Positions 52,251 through 61,306 of a stretch of 64,000 bases of DNA are shown here, one piece after another. Made by a program: the position numbers and the translations under genes. Below the pieces are notes generated by a model that was not told where the DNA came from, did no database searches, and worked only from the letters and a program-made list of their open reading frames with translations. Origin of the DNA: Gordonia oryzae (GTDB lineage: Bacteria > Actinomycetota > Actinomycetes > Mycobacteriales > Mycobacteriaceae); contig NZ_RKMH01000006.1 of the NCBI RefSeq assembly GCF_003797185.1, forward strand, positions 186,001 to 250,000, in the 5' to 3' direction. The stretch's first letter is position 1, and each line of letters starts with the position of its first letter.

Positions 52251-53756
52251 TCACTCCCCTCGCTCGCTGGTGGTGGCCACTGAGGATCGGGTGACAAACG
52301 GCTCCGGATCGAACGTGCCGTTGCGCTCGCGGAACGACAACGCCGTACCCGGCCACAGCAGTGTCAGCCGACCACTCTCGGGATCGACATACCAACTGTC
52401 GCAACCGGTCAACCACACCGTATCGGAACTCCGGTCGTCGATCTCCCGGGTGTATGCGGCCTCGGCGTCCGCGGTGACCTCGAGTGCGGCAATCCCCGCC
52501 TCGGTCATGTGATCGAGGGCGCCGACGACGTAATCGAGTTGCGTCTCGATCATGTAGATCGCCGAATTGTGGCCGAGAGCCGCATTCGGGCCGTCGAGCA
52601 CGAACATGTTCGGAAAGCCGGCCACCACGGTCGAGGCGTAGGAGATCATGCCGTGCCGCCAGTGGTCGGCGAGCAACTCGCCGTCCCGGCCGTGCACGCG
52701 CGTGGCGACCGGCGGCCGCGCCGTCTCGAAACCCGTTGCCATGACCAGGATGTCAAGTTCATGACTGCGACCGCTGGACGCCCGCGCCTTCGATTCGACG
52801 ACCGAGTCGAGCGACCCCGGCTCGAAGACGACGTTCTCACGCAACAAAGTAGGATAGAAATCGTCACTGAGAAGGATTCGTTTACAACCGATCTCGTAGT
52901 CTGGGGTGAGTTCGGCACGCAGCACCGGATCAGCAATCTGCGCGCACAGATGCCTCAATGCCCGCGCCCGGATCTCGTCGATGTCGGGACGGCGACGCAG
53001 CCGCTGCGCGAACGCAGCGTCGGCGTTGAGCAGCAGTTCGTTCCGGTGTGCGGCTGCCCGCTGCGGGTCTACGAGCTCTGCCCGCTCGGCGGGGTCGAGT
53101 CGACGATCCTCGCGCGGCACGATGTAGGGCGGGGTGCGGCTGAAGATGACGAGCTCAGCGGCGCGGTCGGCCACATGCGGCACGATCTGGATCGCCGACG
53201 CCCCGGTACCGACCACCCCGACCCGGGCGCCTGCCAGATCGAGGTCGGGCTCCCAGGCGGCGGTGTGGACCACGGTCCCCGGAAAGTCGTCGAGGCCCTC
53301 GATGTCGGGGATTCTCGGCTCCGACAACCTGCCCACGGCCAGCAACAGGATTCGAGCGGTCAGCGACTGCGCACCCTCGCCGCACTCGGTAACCAGATGC
53401 CATCGGGCACTCTGCGCATCCCATGTGGCACTGGCGAGTTCGCGACCAAGAAGGATGTGGTCGGCAAGTCCTTCGTCCTGGACGAGCCGGTCGAGGTAGG
53501 CGCGGATCTCGGCGCCGGCGGGATAGACCGCCGACCAGTCGGCGGGAGGACGGAACGAGAACGAATAGAGGTGACCGGGGATGTCGCAGGCGATGCCGGG
53601 ATAGATGTTGTCACGCCAGGTTCCGCCCACGGCGTCGGCGCGTTCGAGGACCACGAACGATTCCTTCGCGCGCCGTGCCAGATGCGTGGCCATGCCCAGC
53701 CCGGCGAATCCCGCCCCGACGATCGCGACGTCGACGTGGGGTGCGCCCGCGGTCAC
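52251..53756 (-). CDS. Baeyer-Villiger-type flavin monooxygenase inside the fbiC locus
   Basis: 501 residues. Rossmann motif VGAGFAGLG (14-19), GGTWRDNIYPGIACDIP, the BVMO fingerprint FPGTVVHTAAWEP (158-170, FxGxxxHxxxW), and a second NADPH motif GTGASA (183-188). These are sufficient for the class B flavoprotein family; the oxidised substrate is unknown. Its start overlaps the end of the CofH-like gene by 4 bp (ATGA) and its end is 6 bp before cofG. Such a gene between FO-synthase halves is not part of any F420 pathway I know. Confidence 0.9.
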   Translation of the reverse strand: MTAGAPHVDVAIVGAGFAGLGMATHLARRAKESFVVLERADAVGGTWRDNIYPGIACDIPGHLYSFSFRPPADWSAVYPAGAEIRAYLDRLVQDEGLADHILLGRELASATWDAQSARWHLVTECGEGAQSLTARILLLAVGRLSEPRIPDIEGLDDFPGTVVHTAAWEPDLDLAGARVGVVGTGASAIQIVPHVADRAAELVIFSRTPPYIVPREDRRLDPAERAELVDPQRAAAHRNELLLNADAAFAQRLRRRPDIDEIRARALRHLCAQIADPVLRAELTPDYEIGCKRILLSDDFYPTLLRENVVFEPGSLDSVVESKARASSGRSHELDILVMATGFETARPPVATRVHGRDGELLADHWRHGMISYASTVVAGFPNMFVLDGPNAALGHNSAIYMIETQLDYVVGALDHMTEAGIAALEVTADAEAAYTREIDDRSSDTVWLTGCDSWYVDPESGRLTLLWPGTALSFRERNGTFDPEPFVTRSSVATTSERGE

Positions 53757-54880
53757 CGGCCTGCCCGGTGCGGGATCGGCCGACCGCCGGGCTGCCGATA
53801 GGCGGTGGTCCGCTGGACCGGCGTGCGGCCGGCGCGCTCGGCGAATCCGGCGAGGGTATCCGCGTCGAGGAGGCGACCGGCCTCAGGGCCGGCCGACGGC
53901 ATGATCGTGCCGTCGAGGAGCATTCCGCCGATATCGTCAACCCCGCCCCGCAGCACCTCGTCGACGACGTCGGCGTCGAGCTTGGTCCAGGCGACCTGAA
54001 TGTGGTCGAACCGACCCAGGGTGACCAGCCGCGCGACGGCGTGAATCGCCCGCGTCTCGCGGCGTGAGGCGATCGCCTCCGCCGCCGACCGCAGGTGGGG
54101 TGGGGTGTTGTCGGCGACCATCGGCATCAGGATGAGCTCACTGAACCCGCCTGTACGCGACTGGATCCCGCACAGGGTCCGCAAATGGGCGAGAACGTGG
54201 CCCGGCGTTTCGACATGCCCGTACAACACCGTCGCCGTCGAAAACAGTCCCGCCTCGTGCGCTGCGGTGATGACCTCGATCCATCGGTCGCGGGCGTGGT
54301 CGGCCCCGGACGGTGCGAGGACGGCACGGACCTCGTCGTCGAGGATCTGCGCCGCGGTTCCCGGCACCGAACCGAGTCCGGCGCCGCGTGCGCGGCGCAG
54401 GAACTCCTCGACGTCGATGCCCAGGCGGGCGGCGGCGTCGCGGATCTCCGGTGGGCGGTAGGCGTGCAGATGGACCGGCGCCGCGGCGGTGATCCGCTCG
54501 ATCAGGTTCAGGTATCCCTCGGCCGGGGCATCGGCGGGTAGTGGCCCCTGCATGCAGATCTCGGTCGCCCCGAGCTCGTGGGCCTCGACGACCAGATCCT
54601 CCAGTGACGGTTCGGCGGTCAGGCTCGCGGCGACCGCGGTGTCGAGATTGCGATTCACCACATAGGTGAGGGCCTCGGGATCGGTAACCGCACGGCGTGC
54701 CGCGTCGGCGTGCGCGCACAGCTCGTCGAGGAGATCGCCGTCGGCGCCGAGCAGCGCGATCCACTCCTCCTCGCAGAGGTCGGCCGACGTCCCTACCGGG
54801 GCGGTAGACAATCGCTCCAGCGCCGCGGCGACCCGCTCGACGGGCGCCCGTCGATCGGTCGCCCACGCGCGCAACACCAT
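53753..54880 (-). CDS. CofH-like protein without the radical SAM cysteine loop
   Basis: 375 residues. The N-terminal ~65 residues resemble the inter-domain linker of FbiC, and the rest follows CofH: LTYVVNRN (72-79), GATEICMQG, HLHAYRPPEI, GAGLGSVPGTAAQILDDEVR, WIEVITAAHEAGL, YGHVETPGHVLAHL, QSRTGGFSELI, and GGVDDIGGMLLDGTIMPSAG. Where CofH has CxxxCxxC immediately after NRN, this protein continues LDTAVAASLTAEPS and resumes alignment at LEDLVVEAHELGATE. About 19 residues and all three cluster cysteines are missing. The deletion is in frame with no stop or frameshift nearby. It cannot act as a normal radical SAM enzyme. Confidence 0.88.
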   Translation of the reverse strand: MVLRAWATDRRAPVERVAAALERLSTAPVGTSADLCEEEWIALLGADGDLLDELCAHADAARRAVTDPEALTYVVNRNLDTAVAASLTAEPSLEDLVVEAHELGATEICMQGPLPADAPAEGYLNLIERITAAAPVHLHAYRPPEIRDAAARLGIDVEEFLRRARGAGLGSVPGTAAQILDDEVRAVLAPSGADHARDRWIEVITAAHEAGLFSTATVLYGHVETPGHVLAHLRTLCGIQSRTGGFSELILMPMVADNTPPHLRSAAEAIASRRETRAIHAVARLVTLGRFDHIQVAWTKLDADVVDEVLRGGVDDIGGMLLDGTIMPSAGPEAGRLLDADTLAGFAERAGRTPVQRTTAYRQPGGRPIPHRAGR

Positions 54881-54929
54881 GGACCCACTCTAGCCGCAGC
54901 CCACCGGCGCCCGAGTCGGCTCGGGGTGC

Positions 54930-55304
54930 TCACACGTCTGGACGTGGCAGCCGTCCCGACCAGATCAGTGCCACCGGGATGCCAAGTCCGAACAGGACCA
55001 ACATCAGCGTCGCGGGAACGGTGGTACCGCCGAGGTAGAGCACCACGTCACCGCCCGGACCGGTGAACGCCGCGACCAGCAGGACCAGAACCCACGCGGT
55101 CAACGGCGCGAATCTCAGCGGCGATTCGGTGGTGCGCGCCGCCAGCCACAGCAGTATCGCGTTGACCAGGCCCGCGACGATGGCGACGGCCGGAACGGGC
55201 TGCCCCCACACCCGCAGGTAGCAGAACGCGACCGATCCCAGTCCAACCACGACACCGTCGACGACCAGCATCGCGAGGAGGAAGCGGTCGAGCGCGCGGG
55301 TCAC
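54930..55304 (-). CDS. Four-TM membrane protein (Rv1171-like)
   Basis: 124 residues with four hydrophobic segments at about 8-30, 36-56, 64-86 and 92-114, few charged residues, and a short basic C-terminus. Size, topology and position after mshB resemble Rv1171. Function unknown; the stop/start overlap of 4 bp with mshB implies coupling. Confidence 0.8.
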   Translation of the reverse strand: MTRALDRFLLAMLVVDGVVVGLGSVAFCYLRVWGQPVPAVAIVAGLVNAILLWLAARTTESPLRFAPLTAWVLVLLVAAFTGPGGDVVLYLGGTTVPATLMLVLFGLGIPVALIWSGRLPRPDV

Positions 55305-56233
55305 GGTCGCGCCTGTGCGGGACGGCGTTGCGGGGTGAACAGATCGCTGTTGCGAGCGGTGGGCTCGTTCGGTGCGGGGTTCGAGGACCCCTCTGCTGCC
55401 TGGCTGCGCAAGATGAAGTGCTCGACGTCGAAGATCGGCGCGAGGATGTTGTTGGACAAGGCGTATTCGGTCCGCGAGGGCGCCACGGTCACCTGCGTCG
55501 CGTGTACAGCCAGGGCGTCGACCTTGCGCTGGTACACCCCACCGATGTCGATGGCGGTGGTGATCCGGTTGTCGGGATAGCTGGGCAGTTCGGCGTCATG
55601 CGGCATCCGCCAGCCGTCGGGGACGCGGTCGGCCGCCGCGGCAAGACCGGCGCGCAGTGCGCTCGCCTCGGTGACCGACTCGTACACCAGGTAGTCGGTT
55701 CCGGTCCGCCCCGAGGCGATCGGTACCGCGGCCACCGATGCCTCGTGCACCGTCATGTGGTCGGGGTGTCCGTAGGTCCCCGCGGCGTCATAGGTGACGA
55801 CCACCTGCGGATCGAACTCGGCGATCTCGTCGGCCAGCGCCGCGACGACCGTGTCGAACGGTCCCTGCGCCAGCGCGCGCGGGTGCTCCGCCGACGGTGT
55901 CCCGGCCATCCCGGAGTCGCGCCAGCGTCCGGCGCCGCCGAGGAATCGCGGGGTCAGCGGCGGGCGACCGGGCGGGGTGAGCGCCTCGAGCGCCCTGGTC
56001 AATTCGAGGATGCGGTAGCCGCCGAGCTGATCGGCACCGCCGTCGGCGACCAGTCGAGCCCAACGGTCGCCGATCACCTCGCCCTCTTCACCCAGGGTGA
56101 AGGTGACCACCCGCACGTCGACCCCCTCGTCGAGATATCGGGCGATGGTGCCACCGGTCATGATGGTCTCGTCGTCGGGGTGGGCGTGCAGTAGCAGCAG
56201 TCGGCGGCCTGCCGACTCGGACGGTTCGGTCAT
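55301..56233 (-). CDS. mshB: Mycothiol deacetylase MshB
   Basis: 310 residues. Zinc motif LHAHPDDE at 16-22 (His18, Asp21) and the third ligand in YGHPDHMTVHEA; VVTYDAAGTYGHPDH is the family signature. It deacetylates GlcNAc-inositol in mycothiol synthesis, or acts as amidase on mycothiol conjugates. The start overlaps the lpqW-like stop by 4 bp; the order lpqW-like, mshB, Rv1171-like resembles Rv1166-Rv1170-Rv1171. Confidence 0.94.
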   Translation of the reverse strand: MTEPSESAGRRLLLLHAHPDDETIMTGGTIARYLDEGVDVRVVTFTLGEEGEVIGDRWARLVADGGADQLGGYRILELTRALEALTPPGRPPLTPRFLGGAGRWRDSGMAGTPSAEHPRALAQGPFDTVVAALADEIAEFDPQVVVTYDAAGTYGHPDHMTVHEASVAAVPIASGRTGTDYLVYESVTEASALRAGLAAAADRVPDGWRMPHDAELPSYPDNRITTAIDIGGVYQRKVDALAVHATQVTVAPSRTEYALSNNILAPIFDVEHFILRSQAAEGSSNPAPNEPTARNSDLFTPQRRPAQARP

Positions 56234-58185
56234 GTGATGTCCCAGGTGGCGGCGGTGCCGTAAATGGAGGTCTGAATCGGCCCGGACAGCGGCACACCGG
56301 TCACCGCCGGCGTCACCCCCACGAGCATGCTGTCCTGATAGAGCGGCAGGTAGATCGCCTGATCTGCCAGCAATGGTTCGGCCTCGGCGAGCATCGGCGT
56401 CGGGTCGTCGGCCGAGAGTGCATCGCGGGCAAGGGAGATCAGCGCGGGATCACACACCCCGGAGATGTTGCTGGCGTACACGGTGGTCGCACCCGACGCG
56501 TCCTGGCTGGGTGCGACGCTGGTGGGCGTCGGGGGTGTCGACAGCGACGGCGCGGTCCCGGGCTTGGGCTGATCGCAGTCGACCTGCGAGGCCAGCGCCG
56601 CCGCCGGGGGCACGCCGAGCCCCGTCCATCCGACGACCAGATCGACGCGGGAATCGGTCAGCGCAACGCCGTAGAGGTCACTGTTGGGCAGAGACACCAC
56701 CCCGGCTCGGACACCGGCGGACCGCAGTTGATCGACGATGTTCGCCGCGGCCGACGTCGCCCGGGGGTCACCGCTGATCGCCCCGACCCGAACCGTCAGA
56801 TCCTGGCCATCCTTCTCGAACGGGATGACACCGTCGGGCACCGGGGCGACACTGGGCTCCGCCGCTGTCGGGGTACTACTCGGTGCCGACGAGCTCCGCG
56901 GACTCACCGAACTCGACGGACCCGCCGAACTCGTTGGACCGACGGAAGTCGTTGGACCGGCGGAAGTCGATGGGCTCGGAGCGCCGGATGTCGGGGATTC
57001 CGGGGCGGGTGGCGTGCGCTTGTATCCCGCGGCGGCGAGCAGATCGTCGATCGCCTGCGGAGCCGGGCGTGGACGGTTCACCGGGAAGTATCCCGGGTCC
57101 GACGGTGCGTACACGGTGTTGGCGTACTGCTGCACCACCCATTCTCCGGCGCCGGCAAGCGTGGCGAGGTTGGTGTCGATCATGCCGAGGATCGCGCGCC
57201 GGACCTCCACCCGATTCATTACCGGGGTTCGTGCGTTGACACTGACCGTGAGGGCCCGCGAAGTCGGCCCGCGCTGATCGGTCACCCCAGGTACCGCGGT
57301 GAGCTCGGCCGCGGTCGCCGGGCCCGCGCCGACGGTCGCCAGCGCCGAGCCACCCGAGCGGATCGAGTCGATCATCTGCGAGTCGGTACCGGCTCGGCGC
57401 AACACCACCTGATCGAGTTTCGATGGCGTCATCCAGTAGCGGTCGTTGCGGATCAACCGCACCTCATCACGGGTGGGGTCGAGGGAAAAGATCTGAAAAG
57501 GACCGGCCGACACCGGCTTTCCCGAGTCCATACCGGTCTGGAAGCCGGCCGGGGTGCCACGAAGCACATGGCTGGGCAGCAGATTGGTGAATAGTTCCCG
57601 CCACCGCGGATAGGGCCGGGCGAACCGGACCTCGACGACCTTGCTCCCCGCACTGGAGGTAACCGAGTCGATCAACCGATAGCCGGCCGGCGCCACCACA
57701 TTCGGCTGTCGCGACATCTGCTGCCACAGGTAGTTGAAATCGTCTCCGGTCACGGGCAGACCGTCGGACCACTGCGCATTGGTGTGGATGCGGTAGGTGA
57801 CTGTGAACGGCTGGGTGGAGGTGACCTCCGCCGAGGTCACCAGAGCGTCGTTGCGTCGCCACACGACACCGTCGGGCGTCTGCATCGGAAGGAACGCACT
57901 GGGCAGAGTCATCGCGGCGATGGCCGTGGTGACCGGATTCTGATCGGCGCCAAGATGCGGATTGAAGCCCGTGCCGATCGAATCGGTGGCGATGTAGATG
58001 GTCTTGCCGTCGGGATACTCGGTCGGCGTCTGAGGGCTCGCGGTGTCCCGCACGGGCGGCGGCGGGTTGGCGGTACACGCCGCGGAGCCGAGCACCGCCG
58101 CCAGGACCGTGAGGACGAGCAGGAGTGATCGCCCGGCCGAATGCGTCGCGCGACGCCGCCTCGACCGCTCACATCCCACGTCCAT
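56230..58185 (-). CDS. LpqW-like lipoprotein (family 5 solute-binding fold)
   Basis: 651 residues from the ATG at 58185; GTGs at 58188 and 58200 are alternatives. The signal sequence ends in a lipobox-like GSAAC with lipidated Cys. A family 5 peptide-binding fold follows: TIYIATDSIGTGFNPHLG, YRIHTNAQWSDGLPVTGDDFNYLWQQM and FARPYPRWRELFTNLLP. A Ser/Thr/Pro linker of repeated short motifs (about 420-475) separates the lobes. In M. smegmatis LpqW steers mannosylated phospholipid synthesis toward lipoarabinomannan. The position next to typA and mshB matches Rv1166. Confidence 0.88.
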   Translation of the reverse strand: MDVGCERSRRRRATHSAGRSLLLVLTVLAAVLGSAACTANPPPPVRDTASPQTPTEYPDGKTIYIATDSIGTGFNPHLGADQNPVTTAIAAMTLPSAFLPMQTPDGVVWRRNDALVTSAEVTSTQPFTVTYRIHTNAQWSDGLPVTGDDFNYLWQQMSRQPNVVAPAGYRLIDSVTSSAGSKVVEVRFARPYPRWRELFTNLLPSHVLRGTPAGFQTGMDSGKPVSAGPFQIFSLDPTRDEVRLIRNDRYWMTPSKLDQVVLRRAGTDSQMIDSIRSGGSALATVGAGPATAAELTAVPGVTDQRGPTSRALTVSVNARTPVMNRVEVRRAILGMIDTNLATLAGAGEWVVQQYANTVYAPSDPGYFPVNRPRPAPQAIDDLLAAAGYKRTPPAPESPTSGAPSPSTSAGPTTSVGPTSSAGPSSSVSPRSSSAPSSTPTAAEPSVAPVPDGVIPFEKDGQDLTVRVGAISGDPRATSAAANIVDQLRSAGVRAGVVSLPNSDLYGVALTDSRVDLVVGWTGLGVPPAAALASQVDCDQPKPGTAPSLSTPPTPTSVAPSQDASGATTVYASNISGVCDPALISLARDALSADDPTPMLAEAEPLLADQAIYLPLYQDSMLVGVTPAVTGVPLSGPIQTSIYGTAATWDIT

Positions 58186-58240
58186 CACGAATCCACTCAC
58201 CCCCAGACCACGACCACGTTCACCCGAGCACGTTCGGGAC

Positions 58241-60166
58241 TCAGCCCGCCGCGGCATCCCGCGTCTTGGCGCGCGAACGCTCACGGGCTCGGGTGGTGGC
58301 ATCCAGATGCACCTTACGCACCCGCACCACCTCGGGAGTCGCCTCGACACACTCATCGGCGGCACAGAACTCCATCGCGCCCTCGAGCTCGAGATGCATC
58401 GGCTTGGCGAGGGTCTCCATCACATCGGCCGACGACTGCCGCATGTTGGTCAGCTTCTTCTCACGGGTCACGTTGATGTCGAGGTCCTCCGCGCGCGGGT
58501 TGATGCCCACGACGTGGCCCTCGTAGGTGTCGTCGCCGGGATCGACGAAGAACGTCCCGCGGTCGGCGAGCTGGATCATCGCGAACGGCGTGACGGTACC
58601 CGCACGGTCACTGACCAGCGACCCGGTGTGCCGGGCGCGGATCTCGCCGGCCCATGCGGCATACCCGTCGAAGACCGCATTGGCGATACCGGTACCACGG
58701 GTCTCGGTGAGGAAGTCGGTGCGGAAGCCGATCAGGCCGCGGGAGGGCACGGTGAACTCCATACGCACCCAGCCAGAGCCGTGGTTGTTCATCTGGTCCA
58801 TCCGCCCCTTACGGGCCGCGAGCAACTGGGTCACCGCGCCGAGGTACTCCTCGGGTACGTCGATGGTGAGGTGTTCGAACGGCTCGTGCACCTTGCCGTC
58901 GACCCGACGGGTCACCACCTGCGGCTTGCCGACGGTCAACTCGAAGCCCTCGCGGCGCATTTGTTCGACCAGGATGGCCAGCGCGAGCTCACCACGGCCC
59001 TGCACCTCCCAGGCGTCGGGCCGGTTGATGTCGACAACGCGCAGCGAGACGTTGCCGATGAGCTCGGTGTCGAGACGATCCTTGACCATGCGCGCGGTCA
59101 GCTTGTGGCCCTTGACCCGACCGGCCAGCGGCGAGGTGTTGGTGCCGATGATGACCGAGATCGCCGGCTCGTCGACGGTGATGCGCGGCAACGGGACCGG
59201 ATTCTCGGCGTCGGCGAGGGTGTCGCCGATCATGATCTCCGGGATGCCCGCGATCGCAACGATGTCACCGGCGACGGCGGATTCGGCCGGACTGCGCTCG
59301 ACGCCGACGGTGGCCAGCAGTTCGGTGATCTTCGCGCGTTCGATGACCGGCTCGAGCGTCCCGTCCTCCTTGGTGACCGCACGGCACCAGGAGACGGTCT
59401 GCCCCTTCTTCAGGGTGCCGTTGTGGATACGCACGAGTCCGAGGCGACCCAGGAACGGCGACGCGTCGAGGTTGGTCACATGGGCCTGCAGCGGCGCCTC
59501 GGGATCGCCCTTGGGGGCGGGCACGTGCTCGAGCAGGACATCGAAGAAGGGATCGAGGTTCTCCCCGTCGGGCACCTCACCGTTGGCTGGCTGCTCGGTC
59601 GAGGCGATACCGGCACGGCCCGAGGCGTAGAGGACGGGCAGGTCGAGCACCTGTTCGGCCGCCGACGCGGCTTCCTCGTCGAGGTCGGAAGCCAGATCCA
59701 GCAGCAGATCGTGGGTTTCTTCGACGACCTCGGCGATACGGGCATCGGGACGGTCGGTCTTGTTGACCACGAGTATCACCGGCAACGACGCGCTGAGCGC
59801 CTTGCGTAGCACGAACCGCGTCTGCGGCAGCGGGCCCTCGGAAGCGTCGACCAGCAGCACGACGCCGTCGACCATCGACAGACCACGCTCGACCTCACCG
59901 CCGAAATCGGCGTGGCCCGGGGTGTCGATGACGTTGATGACGACCTCGGTGCCGTCGGGCTGACGACGGTGGACCGCGGTGTTCTTGGCGAGGATGGTGA
60001 TGCCCTTCTCTCGCTCCAGGTCACCGGAATCCATCACACGGTCGACGAGCTCGGCGCGCTCGCCGAACACCCCGGACTGTCGGAGCATCGCATCGACCAA
60101 CGTGGTCTTGCCGTGGTCGACGTGCGCGACGATCGCGACGTTGCGGAAGTTGGGAGCAGGGCTCAC
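58241..60166 (-). CDS. typA: Ribosome-associated GTPase TypA/BipA
   Basis: 641 residues. G1 [11 protein letters not shown]3 [11 protein letters not shown]4 [10 protein letters not shown], then EF-G-like domains II, III and V and a C-terminal TypA domain with the [11 protein letters not shown] segment. It binds the 70S ribosome and aids assembly or stress translation. The N-terminus [13 protein letters not shown] is typical. Same strand as lpqW-like, 55 bp upstream, as Rv1165. Confidence 0.96.
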   Translation of the reverse strand: MSPAPNFRNVAIVAHVDHGKTTLVDAMLRQSGVFGERAELVDRVMDSGDLEREKGITILAKNTAVHRRQPDGTEVVINVIDTPGHADFGGEVERGLSMVDGVVLLVDASEGPLPQTRFVLRKALSASLPVILVVNKTDRPDARIAEVVEETHDLLLDLASDLDEEAASAAEQVLDLPVLYASGRAGIASTEQPANGEVPDGENLDPFFDVLLEHVPAPKGDPEAPLQAHVTNLDASPFLGRLGLVRIHNGTLKKGQTVSWCRAVTKEDGTLEPVIERAKITELLATVGVERSPAESAVAGDIVAIAGIPEIMIGDTLADAENPVPLPRITVDEPAISVIIGTNTSPLAGRVKGHKLTARMVKDRLDTELIGNVSLRVVDINRPDAWEVQGRGELALAILVEQMRREGFELTVGKPQVVTRRVDGKVHEPFEHLTIDVPEEYLGAVTQLLAARKGRMDQMNNHGSGWVRMEFTVPSRGLIGFRTDFLTETRGTGIANAVFDGYAAWAGEIRARHTGSLVSDRAGTVTPFAMIQLADRGTFFVDPGDDTYEGHVVGINPRAEDLDINVTREKKLTNMRQSSADVMETLAKPMHLELEGAMEFCAADECVEATPEVVRVRKVHLDATTRARERSRAKTRDAAAG

Positions 60167-60318
60167 TGAGATCTCTTTCGTGTACGGGGGCGGTCACTCG
60201 GCGCACGCGGGACCGGCGCCGGCAGACTGACGACGGCTAACAGCGTATCGGGTCCACGGGAGAGACCGCGATCACAGCGGAGTGTCCGTGGGTGAACGGC
60301 CGGTGCTAGCGTCACCGC

Positions 60319-60495
60319 ATGGGCACGAAAAACCCGGCAAAGATCGCCGACCTCAAGCCCAAAAAGAAGTGCTGTCGCTCCAAGACCCGCTGCGTACGCT
60401 GTCCGGTCGTCATCGCTCGGATGCGCAAACTCGACGTCGACTCGATGAGCAAGAAGGAACTCGGCAAGGCACTCAAGAAGGCACGGGCTGCCTGA
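60319..60495 (+). CDS. Small Cys/Lys-rich conserved protein
   Basis: 58 residues, below the usual size cut-off for automated calls. It reads LKPKKKCCRSKTRCVRCPVV in the centre, with four Cys in CC-x5-C-x2-C, and ends in a basic amphipathic helix KKELGKALKKARAA. The same pattern (short basic helix after a CC...C..C knot) recurs in other actinobacteria in my memory, so I regard it as real. It may bind zinc or nucleic acid. It is divergent from typA and converges on the TetR gene. Confidence 0.7.
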   Translation: MGTKNPAKIADLKPKKKCCRSKTRCVRCPVVIARMRKLDVDSMSKKELGKALKKARAA

Positions 60496-60506
60496 CGGTA
60501 TCCCGC

Positions 60507-60629
60507 GCCGACAGCACCCCCTCTACCGCGACAGCGCCCGGTCTATTTGCCGACAGCGCCCGTCCCGACGCCGACAGCGCCCGGTTTATCGCCGACAGCG
60601 CCCGTCCCGACACCGACAGCGCTGTGAGC
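60507..60629. repeat. 21-bp repeat array A (about 6 units)
   Basis: Units begin at 60507, 60528, 60549, 60570, 60591 and 60612, sharing GCCGACAGCGCCCG with a variable 7-base remainder (GTCCCGA or GGTTTAT type). The array lies in the 145-bp gap between the converging stops of the small Cys-rich gene and TetR. The final unit ends in the perfect 10-bp palindrome ACAGCGCTGT. Confidence 0.93.
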
Positions 60630-60640
60630 ACCCAGCGCGC

Positions 60641-61222
60641 CTACCCAACGGCGTCGACCGCGTCGATCACTAGCGCCTCAACGTCGATCTCGATCAACGC
60701 TGCCATCGGTTCAAGAGCACGGTTGGCCACCAGCACGGCCAACCCGTGAATGGACATCCAGAAACGAACGGTGGCGGTCCACGAATACTGATCACCGACG
60801 AATTCCGCAACGACTGAGTGCAATTCGGCGATCATGGGTAGCGATAGCGATCGCAGGTCGGCCCCGGACCCGACGAGAATGTCGTGGCGGAACATAAGCT
60901 CAAACATCGCGCGCCGGCGTTGGGCAAAGCCGATGTACGCGCTCGCCGCGGAGACGAGTCGATCCCGCGGAGGTGTTGAGCGGTCTCGCAGTACCGGTGC
61001 GATCTCCGTACCAAGATCGTCGAGTCCGCTACGAGCGACGGCGGCCACGAGTTGCGCATGCGTCGGGAAGTACCGGCGTGGGGCACCGTGTGACACACCC
61101 GCGCTCCTTGCTATCGCCCGCACCCCCAGTGCTGTGAGCCCATCACTCTCGAGCAACTCCACTCCTGCGGCCACAAGACGAGAACGTGTCGTGTCGGCAG
61201 GCCTCCCTTTGGCGTTGGTCAT
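60641..61222 (-). CDS. TetR-family regulator of the adjacent acyltransferase
   Basis: 193 residues from the ATG at 61222. The HTH is GVRAIARSAGVSHGAPRRYFPTHAQLVAAVA (about residues 30-60). The C-terminal domain (FAQRRRAMFELMFRHDILVGSG) is of the TetR_C_25/33-like type and its ligand is unknown. Two perfect palindromes abut the start codon, between it and the divergent acyltransferase, so it very probably represses both genes. Confidence 0.9.
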   Translation of the reverse strand: MTNAKGRPADTTRSRLVAAGVELLESDGLTALGVRAIARSAGVSHGAPRRYFPTHAQLVAAVARSGLDDLGTEIAPVLRDRSTPPRDRLVSAASAYIGFAQRRRAMFELMFRHDILVGSGADLRSLSLPMIAELHSVVAEFVGDQYSWTATVRFWMSIHGLAVLVANRALEPMAALIEIDVEALVIDAVDAVG

Positions 61223-61237
61223 GTAGACATTGTCTAC
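61223..61237. promoter_or_regulatory. TetR operator 1 (15-bp palindrome)
   Basis: GTAGACA-T-TGTCTAC, exact, starting one base before the TetR ATG. Centre-to-centre distance to operator 2 is 25 bp. Confidence 0.8.
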
Positions 61238-61247
61238 CATGTGTCGA

Positions 61248-61262
61248 GTAGACAATGTCTAC
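61248..61262. promoter_or_regulatory. TetR operator 2 (15-bp palindrome)
   Basis: GTAGACA-A-TGTCTAC, identical to operator 1 except for the central base, 45 bp before the acyltransferase ATG. Confidence 0.8.
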
Positions 61263-61306
61263 GCGCTTTCCAACAAGCCTCCCATCGACGAACACAGGGG
61301 ACACGC

